DNA from: Sabethes cyaneus
Taxonomy: Eukaryota; Arthropoda; Insecta; Diptera; Culicidae
Length of the DNA: 64,000 bases
NCBI RefSeq assembly: GCF_943734655.1
Contig: NC_071355.1
Span: forward strand, 206,819,603 to 206,883,602
Direction of reading: 5' to 3'
The notes under the pieces were generated by a model. The model was not told the origin of the DNA and did no database searches. It saw nothing but the letters and a program-made list of their open reading frames with translations. Shown piece by piece: positions 12,107-25,789 of this stretch. The translations under genes were made by a program, and so were the position numbers. How positions within the stretch are numbered: position 1 is the first letter of the stretch; every line of letters begins with the position of its first letter.

Positions 12107-14100
12107 TATTGGCGAGTCGTTGCGACGATGTAAAGCAAAATGAGCCGCCATATTTCTGGTGCTGACGGAGTTGTTGAGAACTATTTTCTTCGCACTGTCG
12201 TCCGGCATCATTACGACGTGTCCGGCCCACCGTAGCCTACCGACTTTCGCCAGATGTACGATTTGAATCTTTCCAGAAGTGACTGTAGCTCGTGTTTCAT
12301 ACGTCTCCGCCACTCTCCGCCGTTTGTACACCGCCAAATATCGTCCGCAACACATTTCGCTCGAACACGACAAAGGCGCGTACGACCTCCGAGAGCAGCT
12401 TCACGGTTTCAAGGCTATAAAGAACTCATCTACTATCTACCACTTTTAGTTCGTCGCCGTCAATAGTTACTGTCCGTGGAAGTCACGCGTTTGTTTTCTT
12501 TGAGTCTCTTCCTTTCACGCATTTCGTCTTTGATCCATTTATTTTTAGCCCAATCCTCTTAGACCCCGCTTTCAGTCTGGCGTAGTTTGCCTTCGCTACC
12601 GCAAAGTTACTGGTTATGATATCAAAGTCATCTGCAAAGCCCATGAGTTGGCTACCCTTGATGAAAATCGTGACTCTCGTTTCGATACCCGCTCGTCGGA
12701 TCACCCCTGAAAGGCCGATGTGAAACATCATGCTGGATAAGCTGTCACCTAGTCTCAACCCTTGCCGTGTCTCTAAGGGGCTCGCAAAATGAGCACGAAA
12801 TACATTACTTGATCCAATACAACTCTAACCAGACGCGTCAGTTTATTCGGAACACCTGCTGTTCTCGATCGACTGTATCGTATGCTGCTTTGAAATCAAT
12901 AAAGATGTGATACGTGGGCACGTTGTATTCCTGATATTTATGCAAGATCTATCGGATGGTAAAAATATAGTCCGTGGTTCCACGAGCGCCCATAAGGCTT
13001 GCCTGGTAATTCTTTTCGAAACCCTGTGCTGTGCTGTGGTAACAGTATCTGGGAGAGTACCTTGCAGGCGGTGTTTTCCAACGTTATGCCGCGAAAGTTG
13101 CAGTAGTCGAACCGATCACACCCTTTTTGTAGATGGGACTAACCACTGCTTCCATCTATTCCTCCGGTAGCCTCTCCTCCTCCCAAATCTTGGAAATAAC
13201 CCAGTGAAGAACAATTGCCAGCGTTTCTCGGCAATGTTTATGAAAGTTTTCAATGCCATCGGTTAGCACATTTCCGAGTGCTAACTGAAATCGGAATCCA
13301 CCGCAGGCGAGTATTTTCTTACTTCCAAAAACACGCAAGGAGGCGCTTCATACTTATTCCAATTGGCCGTGTGAGTAATTGAGATAGAAAAGGGAATACA
13401 AAAACCTAACGCTAGCAAAAAAACCGAGTTCACGCTTATCGTCCAGCATATACCCGAGAAACTTTTACGAAGTAAATGCACGCAATCCAGAGTGTTTCCG
13501 ACGTGTTAATCCACCGTTGTCTAAAAGACTACACTGAAATGGGTCGCAGGTACTTTTTCAGAGCGCGCGGCTTATTTCATTAGCCACGGTCGCAGCGTAC
13601 CGACTCAAGTAAATTTCGTAAGGTTTTTCAAGTGCGGCACGCAGTAAGGTTCAGTGTTTAGACATGCCTGGTCCTTACTAGCGACTTTCTTGGTCTTCAG
13701 TAACCCGATTTCTCATTTGACTTGTTGGAGATTAGGTTCTGGGGCATTTATTATCTTTCATGGGCTCACTTAGATTAAACCCGTTCCGCCTCCTGCTGCA
13801 ACTTCACCATCGAACGCTTTTACCTGGTGAACACCTCGTGCTCTTTTGTGACTAGATTCCATCCCTCGTCCCTACATATGTCAGTTTTCAGTATGTAATT
13901 TCGCCGCCATATAACCGCTTGTGGAAAGCTGGATGCACTGAAACATTTTTTGCGGTTTTCGAATTCGAACGAAGAAAATTTCTGGACGGGGTCTGCAGGA
14001 TTTTGGAGAGGGCCAGGTCCCCCAGGCTCTCTAGCTCTAGTTACGCCTGTGGATCACGTTTAGCTAGGTATGACCGTGTGGCAAAAGTGGCTCTGCTACC
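12107..14100 (-). pseudogene. RTE-clade non-LTR relic (RT and C-terminal part)
   Basis: Reading the minus strand from about 13.7 kb down shows broken RT blocks in order. They are LLKTKKVASKDQ, then SKIWEEERLPEE, then IFIDFKAAYDTVDR, then LGDSLSSMMFHIGL with GVIRRAGIETR, then the catalytic FADD in LMGFADDFDIIT, then LKINGSKTK. The C-terminal VGRLRWAGHVVMMPDD sits near 12.2 kb. Many frameshifts and stops separate the blocks. This order and the FADD box fit RTE-like retrotransposons. The 5' border is not clear. Confidence 0.7.
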
Positions 14101-14200
14101 CTAGTCGTAAATTATTTTCAAACAGCAGGCGACGGTCGACAGTGGTCGTTTGTCAGCATAACAAATACCTCGTTTCATGTTTTGATGAATAAAAACATCG

Positions 14201-14651
14201 ATGGCTGATCTAACGCCTTTATCACCGGACGAAAGACGATGTGTCGACCAATGGATACAGCTATTCCGCTTATCGTGCCCGATCAGGAAGTTGAGCCGGA
14301 ACTTTTCCGATGGAGGTAACTGCTTCGTTTGACTTGTTGGTGTCTTGCTACTTCAGTTAACATTGTCATTGTCACCCACGATCGTGTCTGTTGACAGTTC
14401 TAGCAGCGGAAATACTTCATCAACTTTTCCCACGATTGGTGGATCTGCATAACTATACGAAGGGATTCGCCATGGCTCGAAAATTGGACAACTGGGAGAC
14501 GTTGAATCGAAAAGTTTTGAAAAAAATTGGAATTTTCTTGACCACTTCGATGGTACGATCGGTTGCTGGAGGAGAAAGCGGTGCTGTAGAGGCTATTTTG
14601 TTCGAAATCATGATGAAAAGCGCTGAATTTGGTAATATCCATCCACAATAA
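14201..14651 (+). CDS. SPEF1/CLAMP-like calponin-homology protein, 122 aa
   Basis: Two exons are inferred: 14,201-14,315 (ATG GCT GAT...) and 14,398-14,651. They are separated by an 82 bp intron with a GTAACT donor and a TTGACAG acceptor, phase 1. The joined protein starts MADLTPLSPDERRCVDQW, continues RNFSDGVLAAEILHQLFPRL and VDLHNYTKGFAMARKLDNW, then ETLNRKVLKKIG. These are hallmarks of the N-terminal CH domain of SPEF1/CLAMP (sperm flagellar protein 1), a microtubule-associated protein of cilia and flagella. The protein stops after the CH domain, which suggests a short paralogue or a testis/cilium-specific form; SPEF1 family members are usually longer. It converges on the UGT gene, with only 68 bp between stop codons. 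Confidence 0.75.
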
Positions 14652-14706
14652 GGCTTACGAATTTAGTATCATTATTTAGCACCCATAATACGTTTTGTAA
14701 GTAAAT

Positions 14707-14712
14707 TTTATT
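14707..14712 (-). promoter_or_regulatory. poly(A) signal of the UGT gene
   Basis: AATAAA on the minus strand lies 8 bases past the UGT stop codon. It falls in the 68 bp gap shared with the convergent CH-domain gene. Confidence 0.45.
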
Positions 14713-14719
14713 TTTAATA

Positions 14720-16602
14720 CTAATTTTCTTTAAACTTCGTATGGCCTCGAACTTTAGACGGTGTCACGATTTTCTTGGTTTCCTTCGATTTTTGTTTTAT
14801 GAAGTCCCTATAAAGTGCCATCAGGATTCTATAGCTGACTGTTAACGTTAAAGTTACCATTAGTGTGAAAAAGGTTACCACGTCCAACATGTGGTACTGT
14901 ACCCAGTTCAGATCGACGGATACCGACTTCAGATGTTTGGCTCCTTTGTGACGTATTACATACTCAATCCAGTACATGGCTTCGTCCATTGGCGGAACTA
15001 AATTATCCCGGAATAGTTGAGAGGCTTTCTTCGCCAGTCTTTTGTAGGTAGGATCGGTAAGTAACTCATTGATTCTGGAACCCAGAGTTATTACGTTAAC
15101 ATCAGCGAAATTCAACGACAAAGCATAACCTGAGCGCTCTGCTTTGAGTGCGTTTTGATGCTGATCGCCATAGAACGGGATGAACAGCATAGGAACTCCA
15201 CGATAAAGTCCCTCCTGTGTGCCAAACATTCCGCCATGAGTGATGAATAGAACTACATTGGGATGGGCCAGGATATCGCTCTGTGGCAACCACTTTCTAA
15301 CCATGACATTTTTCGGAACATTACTCATCGTTTCGTCCTCAAATTTCCACAACACTTTATGCTTGATATTCCGAAACACCTCGAAAAATGCCTTCAGCTT
15401 GTCTTTCGGCATATCGGTGCTCTTGACGTACGACCCGAGGCTAAAAAATATTGCCCCTTCGGTAGCACCGTTCAGAAATCGTTGAATATCCTTCGGCAGT
15501 ACCTTCGCCGGTTTGATGTGGGCTCCAGCCACGTTCACCAGCCCCGTTATGGAGGCACGAGGCGGCGTCGTAGAGATGTGACTGTTTATCAACATCACCG
15601 AGATGGATTTTTCCAGCTCCTCCACCGATGGGAACGATTCCGGCCCTGTGGAAGTAGAAGAGTAAACAGTTAGTCAACTGTTTCACAAATGTTTGTTAGT
15701 TTCACAAATGTTTATTAGTAGGTATGGACTAAGAGAAAACTACCGATGAAATATTTTTGTTTCAATTATTTTTCGAGGCACTAACCTTCAATCGAAGAAA
15801 AATATTTTTTCGCCAATTTATCCTGTCGAGGCAAATAGTAGTATTTCCGTAAAAAAGCATCCGTCGCCGATATCAGAAAATTGTAGCATCGCTGACTGAA
15901 ACTCATATCATCCTTATACATTAGAATAGGATGTGGAACGAAGGACCACGGTGTCAGCAGTCCCATTGCTCGATCCATAAAATCCGAGTAACCCAATGTC
16001 CCTAGCGAAGAATAAATCGTAAATAACACGTTCACGAACAGAATGTTCACAAACAGCAAACCTATTGTCACAATCGGCGCTCGGTACTTGTGTGCAAACA
16101 TCAGGAAAGCCTCCTGATAAAACTGTTCCGATATCACCAGATCGAAGCTGCTATCGTCCTGCTCGATGAAATGCTGAACATCGGGGTTCCTCAGTGCATA
16201 TTTTGTCGTAGAAATGCCGACGTTCCAGTACAAAAACAAATTGGAAACATCACTGCTGTACTTCGCTTCGAACATATCCGACACGGGAACTACAATGACA
16301 CAGTGTTCTGCCAATAATTAGTGCTCGAAATTCTGTCAAATTTACTCACAATAGTATGGAATATCGAATGGCGGATCTATTACTACCTCGGTATAGTTAG
16401 GATGTGGCTCGGTGGCGGCAAAGTTGGTAACAGCCGTTACTTGGTGGCCTCGGTCTAGCAGCTCCAGGACGAAATGCTCCAGCCACAGCCAATGACTGTG
16501 CGCCGGAAAGGGAACGAGCACTAGAATCTTCGAGCAGTTTGCCACCGTGCCGAAGGTCGTCAGTATAATCAGTACATGTTTAATGAGTGTAAAGTTCTGC
16601 AA
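14720..16602 (-). CDS. UDP-glycosyltransferase, three exons, 560 aa
   Basis: Exons are 16,350-16,602, 15,786-16,289 and 14,720-15,645, joined by introns of 60 and 140 bp. Donors are GTGAGT and GTTAGT, acceptors are TTGTAG and CCACAG, and all junctions are phase 1. The coding length is 1683. The enzyme moves a sugar from UDP-sugar to small lipophilic acceptors and would sit in the ER membrane facing the lumen. Evidence is an N-terminal signal peptide (residues 1-23), the acceptor-side motif PFPAHSHW with the likely catalytic His, the C-terminal UGT signature WLPQSDILAHPNV...THGG...EGLYRGVPML...DQHQNA (about 371-415), and a transmembrane helix near 505-530 with a short Lys-rich cytosolic tail. 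Length fits the family (about 520-530) with a slightly long tail. The second intron lacks any large insertion. It looks intact. Confidence 0.95.
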
Positions 16603-16688
16603 AGGAAATATTCCTTATTTAGAATTCAGTTATTTTTAATTCAGTGGTTGTGAAAAATTATAGAACTCAGTGTAATACTGAAGTCGCT

Positions 16689-16995
16689 TTTTTCGTGTTT
16701 TTTTACGCGGTTTGTTTTTTACGCGACTATTTTTACGCGAATTTCGGAATTTACGCGGTTTTTTACGCGAATTTCGGAGTTTACGCGGTTTTTTACGAGA
16801 ATTTCGGAATTTACGCGATTTTTGGAATTTACGCGGATTAGTTTTCGCATAGTGTTGAAATCCACAACACTTTTTATGCAAAATTTTGGATTTTTTTAGG
16901 AAAATTTTGAAATTTACGAGGTTTTTTTACGCGAATTTCGGAATTTGGCGTTTTTTCACGCGATTTGGATTACGCGAGATGTATCCTTCGCGTAA
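16689..16995. repeat. TTTACGCG minisatellite just upstream of the UGT start
   Basis: An irregular array of units such as GAATTTCGGAATTTACGCG and GTTTTTTACGCG begins about 85 bp upstream of the UGT ATG. It would lie in the promoter or 5' leader. Confidence 0.8.
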
Positions 16996-17087
16996 AAAGC
17001 GACTTTAGCGTATTTTCCACGGAGCGGTAAGTGATACTTTGGATTCTTTTCCTATGAATTTTTGAATTTATAAACTGATCAACTTGG

Positions 17088-19146
<2,059 letters not shown>

Positions 19147-19784
19147 AAGAAAAATGCGCAGAATTAGGGGCGGTTACGGTACAAGTTGCAGACGTTTTGG
19201 AAGTGGCAGAAAAAGAAAACTTTTTCATCGTTGCCTGTGTTATGGTATTAACTGGGCAAGAAATTATAAAAAACTCTTCAATCGTTGTGTGATCTTTGAA
19301 AGGACCGATTGTTTGATTATCATAACTCTAGCTTACAATCAATTTGTACTAACGCACCTAACGTAATTCTCTTTTCGGTAAATTGGAGTACTGATAATCG
19401 CTAACCAGGTACGGCTTGTTGCAACGAGCCAGCCAGAAAGCCTCAGCAGCTATGCGATCGGCGAAGCCGTTCGTGTATCGTCATGAGTACTGATCGACAT
19501 CGGACCGGGTAAAGTCCGGAAAGTCCGGTCCGATACCCGGTCTGAAGTCCGATCGGAACGAAATTTTAAAGTCCGATTTTTTACCGGACCGGAACCGGAA
19601 CAAAGCGTTCCGGAACCGGACCGGACCGGGTATTGCTTTGAAAGTCCGGAACACTTTTGACAGTAAAACTGGCAACGGTGGAAACGACGACTAGGACTTG
19701 TTTTGAATGATTAAAACTGATTTCTTTTAACTACCTCAGTACTATAAAAAGGCAATAATTTCGCTAAAATAATCCGATTTTTGT
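19147..19784. other. unassigned, with GC-rich CCGGAACCGG palindromes
   Basis: No gene is supported. Between 19,496 and 19,650 there are dense inverted words such as GGACCGGAACCGGAAC and TTCCGGAACCGGACC, likely a decayed inverted-repeat element. Confidence 0.45.
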
Positions 19785-20004
19785 TTAAGGGGAAATGAGC
19801 AGTCATTAACTTTTCGTCGGAAACCCCAATTTCGGAAGCAGTTTTGGGGCCGAAAACCGGGTATCTGTTTTTAAAAATGTATTCACTGCATTATTCTTGC
19901 CAATCTGAACACAGAGAATATATTTTCATGAGCATAATTTTTGTTTCAAACAAAAAAACTGCTTTTGAAATTTACAGAATCAATGACGGCTCATTTCTCC
20001 TTAA
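19785..20004. mobile_element. TTAA-flanked MITE, 220 bp
   Basis: The left end is TTAAGGGGAAATGAGC and the right end is GCTCATTTCTCCTTAA. TTAA duplication is typical of piggyBac- and Kolobok-type elements. A second, more diverged copy lies inverted at about 61,319-61,532. Confidence 0.75.
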
Positions 20005-20077
20005 GGCTTCCAAACCCAAAGTCCAGTCAATCAAATTAGTTTTAGAAAATTAGCAAATATCTGTGTGTCAAACCACC

Positions 20078-20235
20078 CAGTTAGTTTTAAGGTACGATGC
20101 TGGTCTAACAAGTCAGTCGTCGTATGTTCAAATCTCGGCTAGGCGGTAATTAGAGTCAGTAGGATCGTTGCATTAGCCCGTAACCGTCCTGTACTCTAAC
20201 AGCCGGCTCTAAGAGCATTGGCTGGAGCATTTTAA
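20078..20235 (+). mobile_element. tRNA-derived SINE, copy 2
   Basis: A-box-like GGTACGATGCTGGTCTAAC and B-box-like GTTCAAATCTC are followed by the shared body TAGAGTCAGTAGGATCG. No clear flanking duplication is seen, and the 3' tail is missing or diverged. Confidence 0.65.
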
Positions 20236-22554
20236 TCGGTCATAATTAGGGTGTCTAACCGGCAGTACCGAAACCGGTAATACCATCCAATTTTTGGATA
20301 CCGAAATACCGGTTTTGAAAAGGCAAAAAACCGGTATTTTCTAATATTCTAGTTTTTTTAAGCTCCTTATTCAAAGAAGACCTAAGTTTGATAAAAGATT
20401 GTAAAACTCTTGTAAACTTGTAAAACTTGTAAACAACTTGGTGTTAATGCTGACAGCATTCTTCGACTACTAGCAAGGTGAAACTGTGGGTCAAATAATT
20501 GTAGCTCTCGAACCCGTTTAAGGTACAGTAGAGCATCTTTTTTGTAAAAATATTTCATTGTATGAACCAGACGTCACGTTTCAATTTATTTTTGAACAAC
20601 TTGATATTTAAAAGCTTCCAAATTATTTGAAGCTCTCAAATTACGAATTTAGGAAAGAAGATCAGCGCCCGGCAACGTCAGTTATAATAGTAAACCGTCA
20701 CACAACAATGAAGTAATGAAGCTCAGTTTCAACTGAAGCAGTGCCGTTTCGTTTCAAAACAACAAGCATCAATGAAGCGGGTTTCATCTTATTATGACGA
20801 CCGGTTTTAAAGTTAGATAGAATAGAGTGATAGAAGAATACAAATGATTTCTATCAACTTTGAATGCAACTAAATTGAATTTGAGTAACATTTCCTACAA
20901 TTTAACACATATAATTTGTAAGGAGGATTCTCGTAGGGTCTCCAAATACCCAGCTTAAGCGCCAGACGATCACTCGTCTGCCGGGATTACGGATCAGTTT
21001 GCCCAGGCAGCACGTTTTCCTAACCCTACGTAAGAATCCACCTCCAAAACTGCATTCCCAAACTCCAAAATACCAAATCCATTCCCTACCTGATTTCTTC
21101 AAATTCGAATAAAATTACCAACGTTTTCAATTTCCACCTCGTCAAACTATTTCCAAAATTTCAACAAGTCCAACTGACTTGTAGCAACATTTAAAACCAT
21201 TGATTAACCAATCACCGAAAGACCTACGGATTTAAATTAATCTTGTTTAATTTCCCTTTTTTTTATTGATTCTTTCTCTTTATCTCCCCTCTTCTCCTAT
21301 GTCTATCTACCTCAGTGGATCTCCCGGAGCGTACTCGCTTGCCAACGGGACCGATCAGCCTGGGAATTTCTCAGTAGTTGTGGTGACGTCACTCTTTCCC
21401 TAACCACCTACTTCTCGCGTGAGTCGTCGCTATCGTTCTCCCACCATACTTGACACTTTTTCTCTCTACTAACGGTTGCGGTTACGAGGTAGGCGTGATG
21501 CTAACAAAATTTTCCAAAGTACTCACAGCTTTAGTTTTCCCGATGGGCGAGCAGTGGGCGATGCGAGACGACGGTAGGTTAGCCTATTTCGGCCCTAACA
21601 GGGTCTCAGCGCATAGACGACGACGCTAGCAGAAATGGCATGCGAGGCATGCGATGGTGGGCAGCAAATCAGCGCAACGGCGATGACAGCCGCGTGGCGT
21701 GAAGGTAGCAATTTTCTCTCCCTGCCGGTCTAGGATCGGGACTGCAATCTGCGTGAGCCGAGCGGATCGCACTGGCGTTTGTATACTTTCCCTATAGAGA
21801 CCAACTCGTAACTCCGGCAACCACCTTAATGGCGAGTGGTGCTTACGAGGTCGAGATTCCAAATCGACGACAAACGCACTCCGAATGCACCGATAGAGGT
21901 ACGCAACCTCGAGGCGATCGATGCACCCAGGGGATCCGCCTAGTCCACCGATCTGACCTTACCGGTTCACCGAAGAATGACGCGTTCAAAATGGCGGATT
22001 CCCAATCAAAGGGACCGCCAACGTATTCGCTGCAAACTAATAATTTCATTAGCACACACCAATAAATTCAACCGATCCTAACCTTTTACCTTTTTTCTGG
22101 CTTTTACAGACCACAATTATCACGACTCACGGCTTAACTTTTGTCGGTATGACCTATTATCGAATTTAATTATTAATTCTTTTTCTAGAAATAAACTCTA
22201 ATCTACTTACTCGTGACTGTTTAATTTTATCACTTGACTCACGACTTTTTTTAAATAAATTATTCACAGCGAATTCTAGAAAATTAAAACAAAATTTTAA
22301 TTTTAATCCGAAGGAAATCTAATATCACATTTCATACTTTTAACTTTCTTTACGGTTCGCACTTCGCTACAAATCACTTCGAACTTTACTTCTCGACGGT
22401 CTCAGTAGGAAAGACCTGCTTCAAAATTTCACCGACTCATGAAGCCTGAAAGTTTTCTTAAGCTTAGTTTCATTCTTGTTTTTCTTATTTTCTAAATGCT
22501 GTTTCCGGTTTCTTGAAACACCGATTCTAGTTCCTTTTTATCTCTTATTTTAAA
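20236..22554. other. unassigned intergenic stretch, partly GC-rich
   Basis: Palindromic ACCGGTATT words at 20,260-20,345 suggest a relic of an inverted-repeat element. The segment 21,300-22,060 is more GC-rich than its surroundings and has short open frames on both strands, but no recognisable domain. I cannot call a gene. An undetected exon or LTR-element piece is possible. Confidence 0.4.
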
Positions 22555-22735
22555 AGTACGAAACCATGTTGGCACTCATTGATGATATTTCGTGTTGCGA
22601 TACAAAGCGAGTGATTGATTATCTTTTCAAACATATTTGACAAGCAGTTCAGAAGTGCAATGCCTCAGTAGTTTTCCACATTGTGACGATGTCCACTTTT
22701 ATGCACAGGAGTAATAGACGCCAACAAATTAAAAC
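22555..22735 (-). pseudogene. Jockey/CR1-like RT fragment
   Basis: The minus strand reads ASITPVHKSGHRHNVENY, then GIALLNCLSNMFEKIIN, then QHGF. This is the classic RT block 1-2 pattern (PI.K.G....NYR.I.LL....K..E...QHGF). A stop replaces the usual Arg after NY. The fragment ends after QHGF. Confidence 0.6.
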
Positions 22736-22739
22736 AGAT

Positions 22740-24189
22740 TTTGAAGGTTTTATTGGAAATTGGACCTAATTTTTTATTTAATTAGATTGCATTTAAATTG
22801 GATCATTTGTAGCTGAATCTGCAAAGTTAAATTTTGGCAGCTAACTATAAATATATTTTGGCAGCAAACTATCTACACATTACACATATGGAGCTTAAAC
22901 CCTATGAAGCTTATTACTAAAAATGTCCGAACGAACGGACAACTCTATCTACAAGTTTTCCTCAATAAAATTCTTCATCTGAATCTAGCCCCCACCGGGG
23001 GATAAACTTTCTGCACTTTTCACTTGAGTTCTTTCTCCCGCTCGTGGCGTTGCCGCGTTATTATTTATAAACGTGCAAAACTCGTATGAGCTTCGTACGT
23101 TGTATTTGTCATGGTCGAACGATTGATGTAAAATTCCTGCGAGATATTTGGAGAGATCATATGTTGGACAATTTGTGAATGACAGTATGATCCTCAGCGG
23201 GTTGCCTTGATTTGATCGCTAGTGATGCAATCAAACACGAATAGCTCGTATTTGGCTCATCGCGATGATTTATCAATTTTGGAACTTGCACCTAACACTT
23301 ATGTTGGTTTTTCACCTGAGATACTTGGAATATACATTTTTGCGACATAATACATAAATGCACTTCAAAACACCAACGTTCTTCTACACCCAGAAGACTT
23401 TTAATCTCATAAAATTATTTCAACATGTTATTCATAAATTTTCAACATTCACGTTAAGTGTAGCATAAATCTCTTTTTCGTGACAATGACAAGCACCAGC
23501 AACGTTTGCAAATGTTTACAAGATATAAGCGATTTATCAGACATGTTGACAGGATCAAATTTTGAACAGTGGCCGACGGTATTTTTATTATCAGCCTTCA
23601 TCGGTAGTCACACAAGAAGAAGATGTATTATTTTTCATAGCTTCGAACCTTCGAGGCACCAATTGATAATAATAATATTTCACCAGGTTTGCATTTCATT
23701 GAAACTAAATCTTGAAACTATTTTGTTTGTTCGTGTGCCGCTTGAAGTTACTGGTTGTGTATGACGTCGCAAGTATATGTTGACGTTTGACAAGTTCATA
23801 ATTATTATATGTGATACGAATAACGTTTTATATTTGAACGAGTAATATTTTTTTTTGTAATTTGCCAAAATATATGCTTGTTTACGTTTCATCGCAAAAT
23901 ACATTCTTGGTTGGATGACAGCGATTAACGATGATTAGCGATGAGTGTGAGACAGAGATACCGAGCGAGTATTTGCGAGCGTAATCAATTCATATTTTGC
24001 TCACCAGTTTTTGAGTCGGCGATTCATCGCGAGCAATCAGGATACGATAGAGTTGCCAGTTGATAAAATTCAAATCACTGACGAGCAGGTGATGAGTCTT
24101 CATCGTGATGAGAATTTGCAACATTGGTTATAAGTAGTCAAATGACTGCGGATGAAATACTAGTTCTACTTTTAAATACTCATAATTGA
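22740..24189. other. unassigned AT-rich spacer
   Basis: I see no gene, RNA or clear repeat structure in this 1.4 kb. Confidence 0.4.
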
Positions 24190-24800
24190 AACTGGTAATA
24201 TTTTTGGAGCTTGGACCCCAACAGCTTTACTTAAATGATTTCATGAATCATGGGGTCCCAGCAATTGAACATTCGTGGGTCATAGAAAAAGCTTAATTGA
24301 AATAGAAGTTTTGGTTTAAAGTTCGGGGCCCCAACAGTCCTATTTGAAGCTGAATTTTCAATCATCAAATCGTATGATTTTATGAATCATGGGGCCCCAG
24401 CAATTGAATATTCGTGAGTCGCAGAAAAAGTTTAATTGAATCAGATAATTTGGTTTAAAGGTCGGGGCCCCAATAGTCCCATTTGAAGCTGAATTTTCAA
24501 TCTTTAAATCGGTTGATTTCATGAATCATGGGACCTCAGCAATCGAATATTCGTGAGTCATAGAAAAAGTTTAATTGAAAGAAAAATGTTGGTTTATAGT
24601 TCGGGGCCCCAATAGTCCCATTTAAAGCTGAATTTTCAATCATCAAATCGGTTGATTTCATGAATCATGGAGCCCCAGCAATTGAACATTCGTGAGTCGT
24701 AGAAAGAGTTTAACTGGAATAAAATTTTTGGAAAATCTCATTTTGTGTAACGACGAAATTTTTACTGGGGCCCATCGGGCATTTGCCCGGTTGCCCGGTG
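24190..24800. repeat. tandem repeat of about 139 bp, about four units
   Basis: The phrase ATGAATCATGGGGCCCCAGC recurs with variation near 24,243, 24,382, 24,521 and 24,661. The units share AAGTTTAATTGAA and TCGGGGCCCCAA. The array ends in GGGCCCATCGGGCATTTGCC followed by further GGGC-rich sequence, which looks like the terminus of a transposon. Confidence 0.85.
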
Positions 24801-25129
24801 GGCCAGTCCGCCCCTGACCGACAAGAAGAATTTAAGTAGAATTGTGGATGCCAATTGACAATAGTTATGTAGTCAAAAGGCTGATAAACAGCAACCTGCA
24901 GTATAAAACGCCAGGGATGCTAATAAACGATTGATTTACTGCTTATATTAATGCTTATTGGTTACCTGGGTAGTTTATAATAAATTGTACTGTTTTTATA
25001 GTGTAGTTCAACCAATAGCAGAAAAACCCATCCTAACAAACTTGACAAGAATTAGTTTAATATGTTTGTAAGTTTTGTGTGTAAAAAATTGATTTTGTAA
25101 CTCTATGTAAATGTAAACTGTATTTTCGT

Positions 25130-25182
25130 AGTTGCCCTGATGAAGAGGAAATGAATCCTTGAAACGTTGGCCTAGACAGCAA
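25130..25182 (+). ncRNA. hammerhead-ribozyme-like motif at a PLE 3' end
   Basis: CUGAUGA (25,137-25,143) is followed by GAGG...CCUU pairing (stem II) and GAAAC at 25,161. The ACGU next to it gives the very short stem III typical of Penelope-type hammerheads. GCC just before the core pairs with GGC after the GUU cleavage triplet (stem I). All core bases are in place. The upstream sequence (24,830-25,130) is probably the PLE terminal region. Confidence 0.55.
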
Positions 25183-25244
25183 ATAAACTAGTTTACTAGT
25201 AATCCGATGACCAAAACGCCATCACTAAAACCAAAATTAGTACC

Positions 25245-25690
25245 GGTGGTCAAACAAGTCTATCTATCCTTACCAAGTTACATGGTGTCTAAGGATTGAA
25301 CGTGTTCAGAAACGGTTTATTCGTTTAGCGCTAAAAAATTTGCCTTGGCGAGATCCTAATAATTTGCCATCGTATCCTGATAGATGCCGGCTATTGGGCT
25401 TAGATACTCTAGAACGACGACGGAAACTTCAGCAGTCACTGTTTATTGCGAAATTGATTAATAGTGAAATTGATGCACCAGAACTGTTCTCAATGTTGAT
25501 TTTTTGCATACCAGGTAGATCTCTTCGGAATACGACGTTATTACAACCAATTTTCCATCCAACGGTGTTTGGATACCACGAACCAGTCTCAGCATGCATC
25601 CGTGCATTCACGACCGTTGAAGAGCATTTCGAATTTGACGAACCGACTGAGCGTTTCAAAAGTAGAATTAAGTCATTGTTAGTTTAGTGT
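25245..25690 (+). pseudogene. 3' end of a Jockey-clade ORF2
   Basis: The open frame starts within RIERVQKRFIRLALKNL and continues PWRDPNNLPSYPDRCRLLGL and DTLERRRKLQQ to a stop at 25,685-25,687. This matches the C-terminal tail after RT in Jockey-like elements. It is followed by an AAATAAACAAATAAAC-type tail. The copy is strongly 5'-truncated. Confidence 0.75.
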
Positions 25691-25789
25691 AGTTTTATTC
25701 ATTCAATCATATTTATTCAAGACACCATCATTGTCAGATGAATTAATTTCAAATAAACAAATAAACAAATACAACCTTTAAAATTATGC

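Noticed and set aside
21626..22065. Possible host exon in the GC-rich segment
   Set aside because: Frames on both strands are short, with no domain, start context or splice sites that agree.
24190..24800. CRISPR-like or regulatory array
   Set aside because: This is an insect genome and the units are full-length tandem repeats with no spacers.
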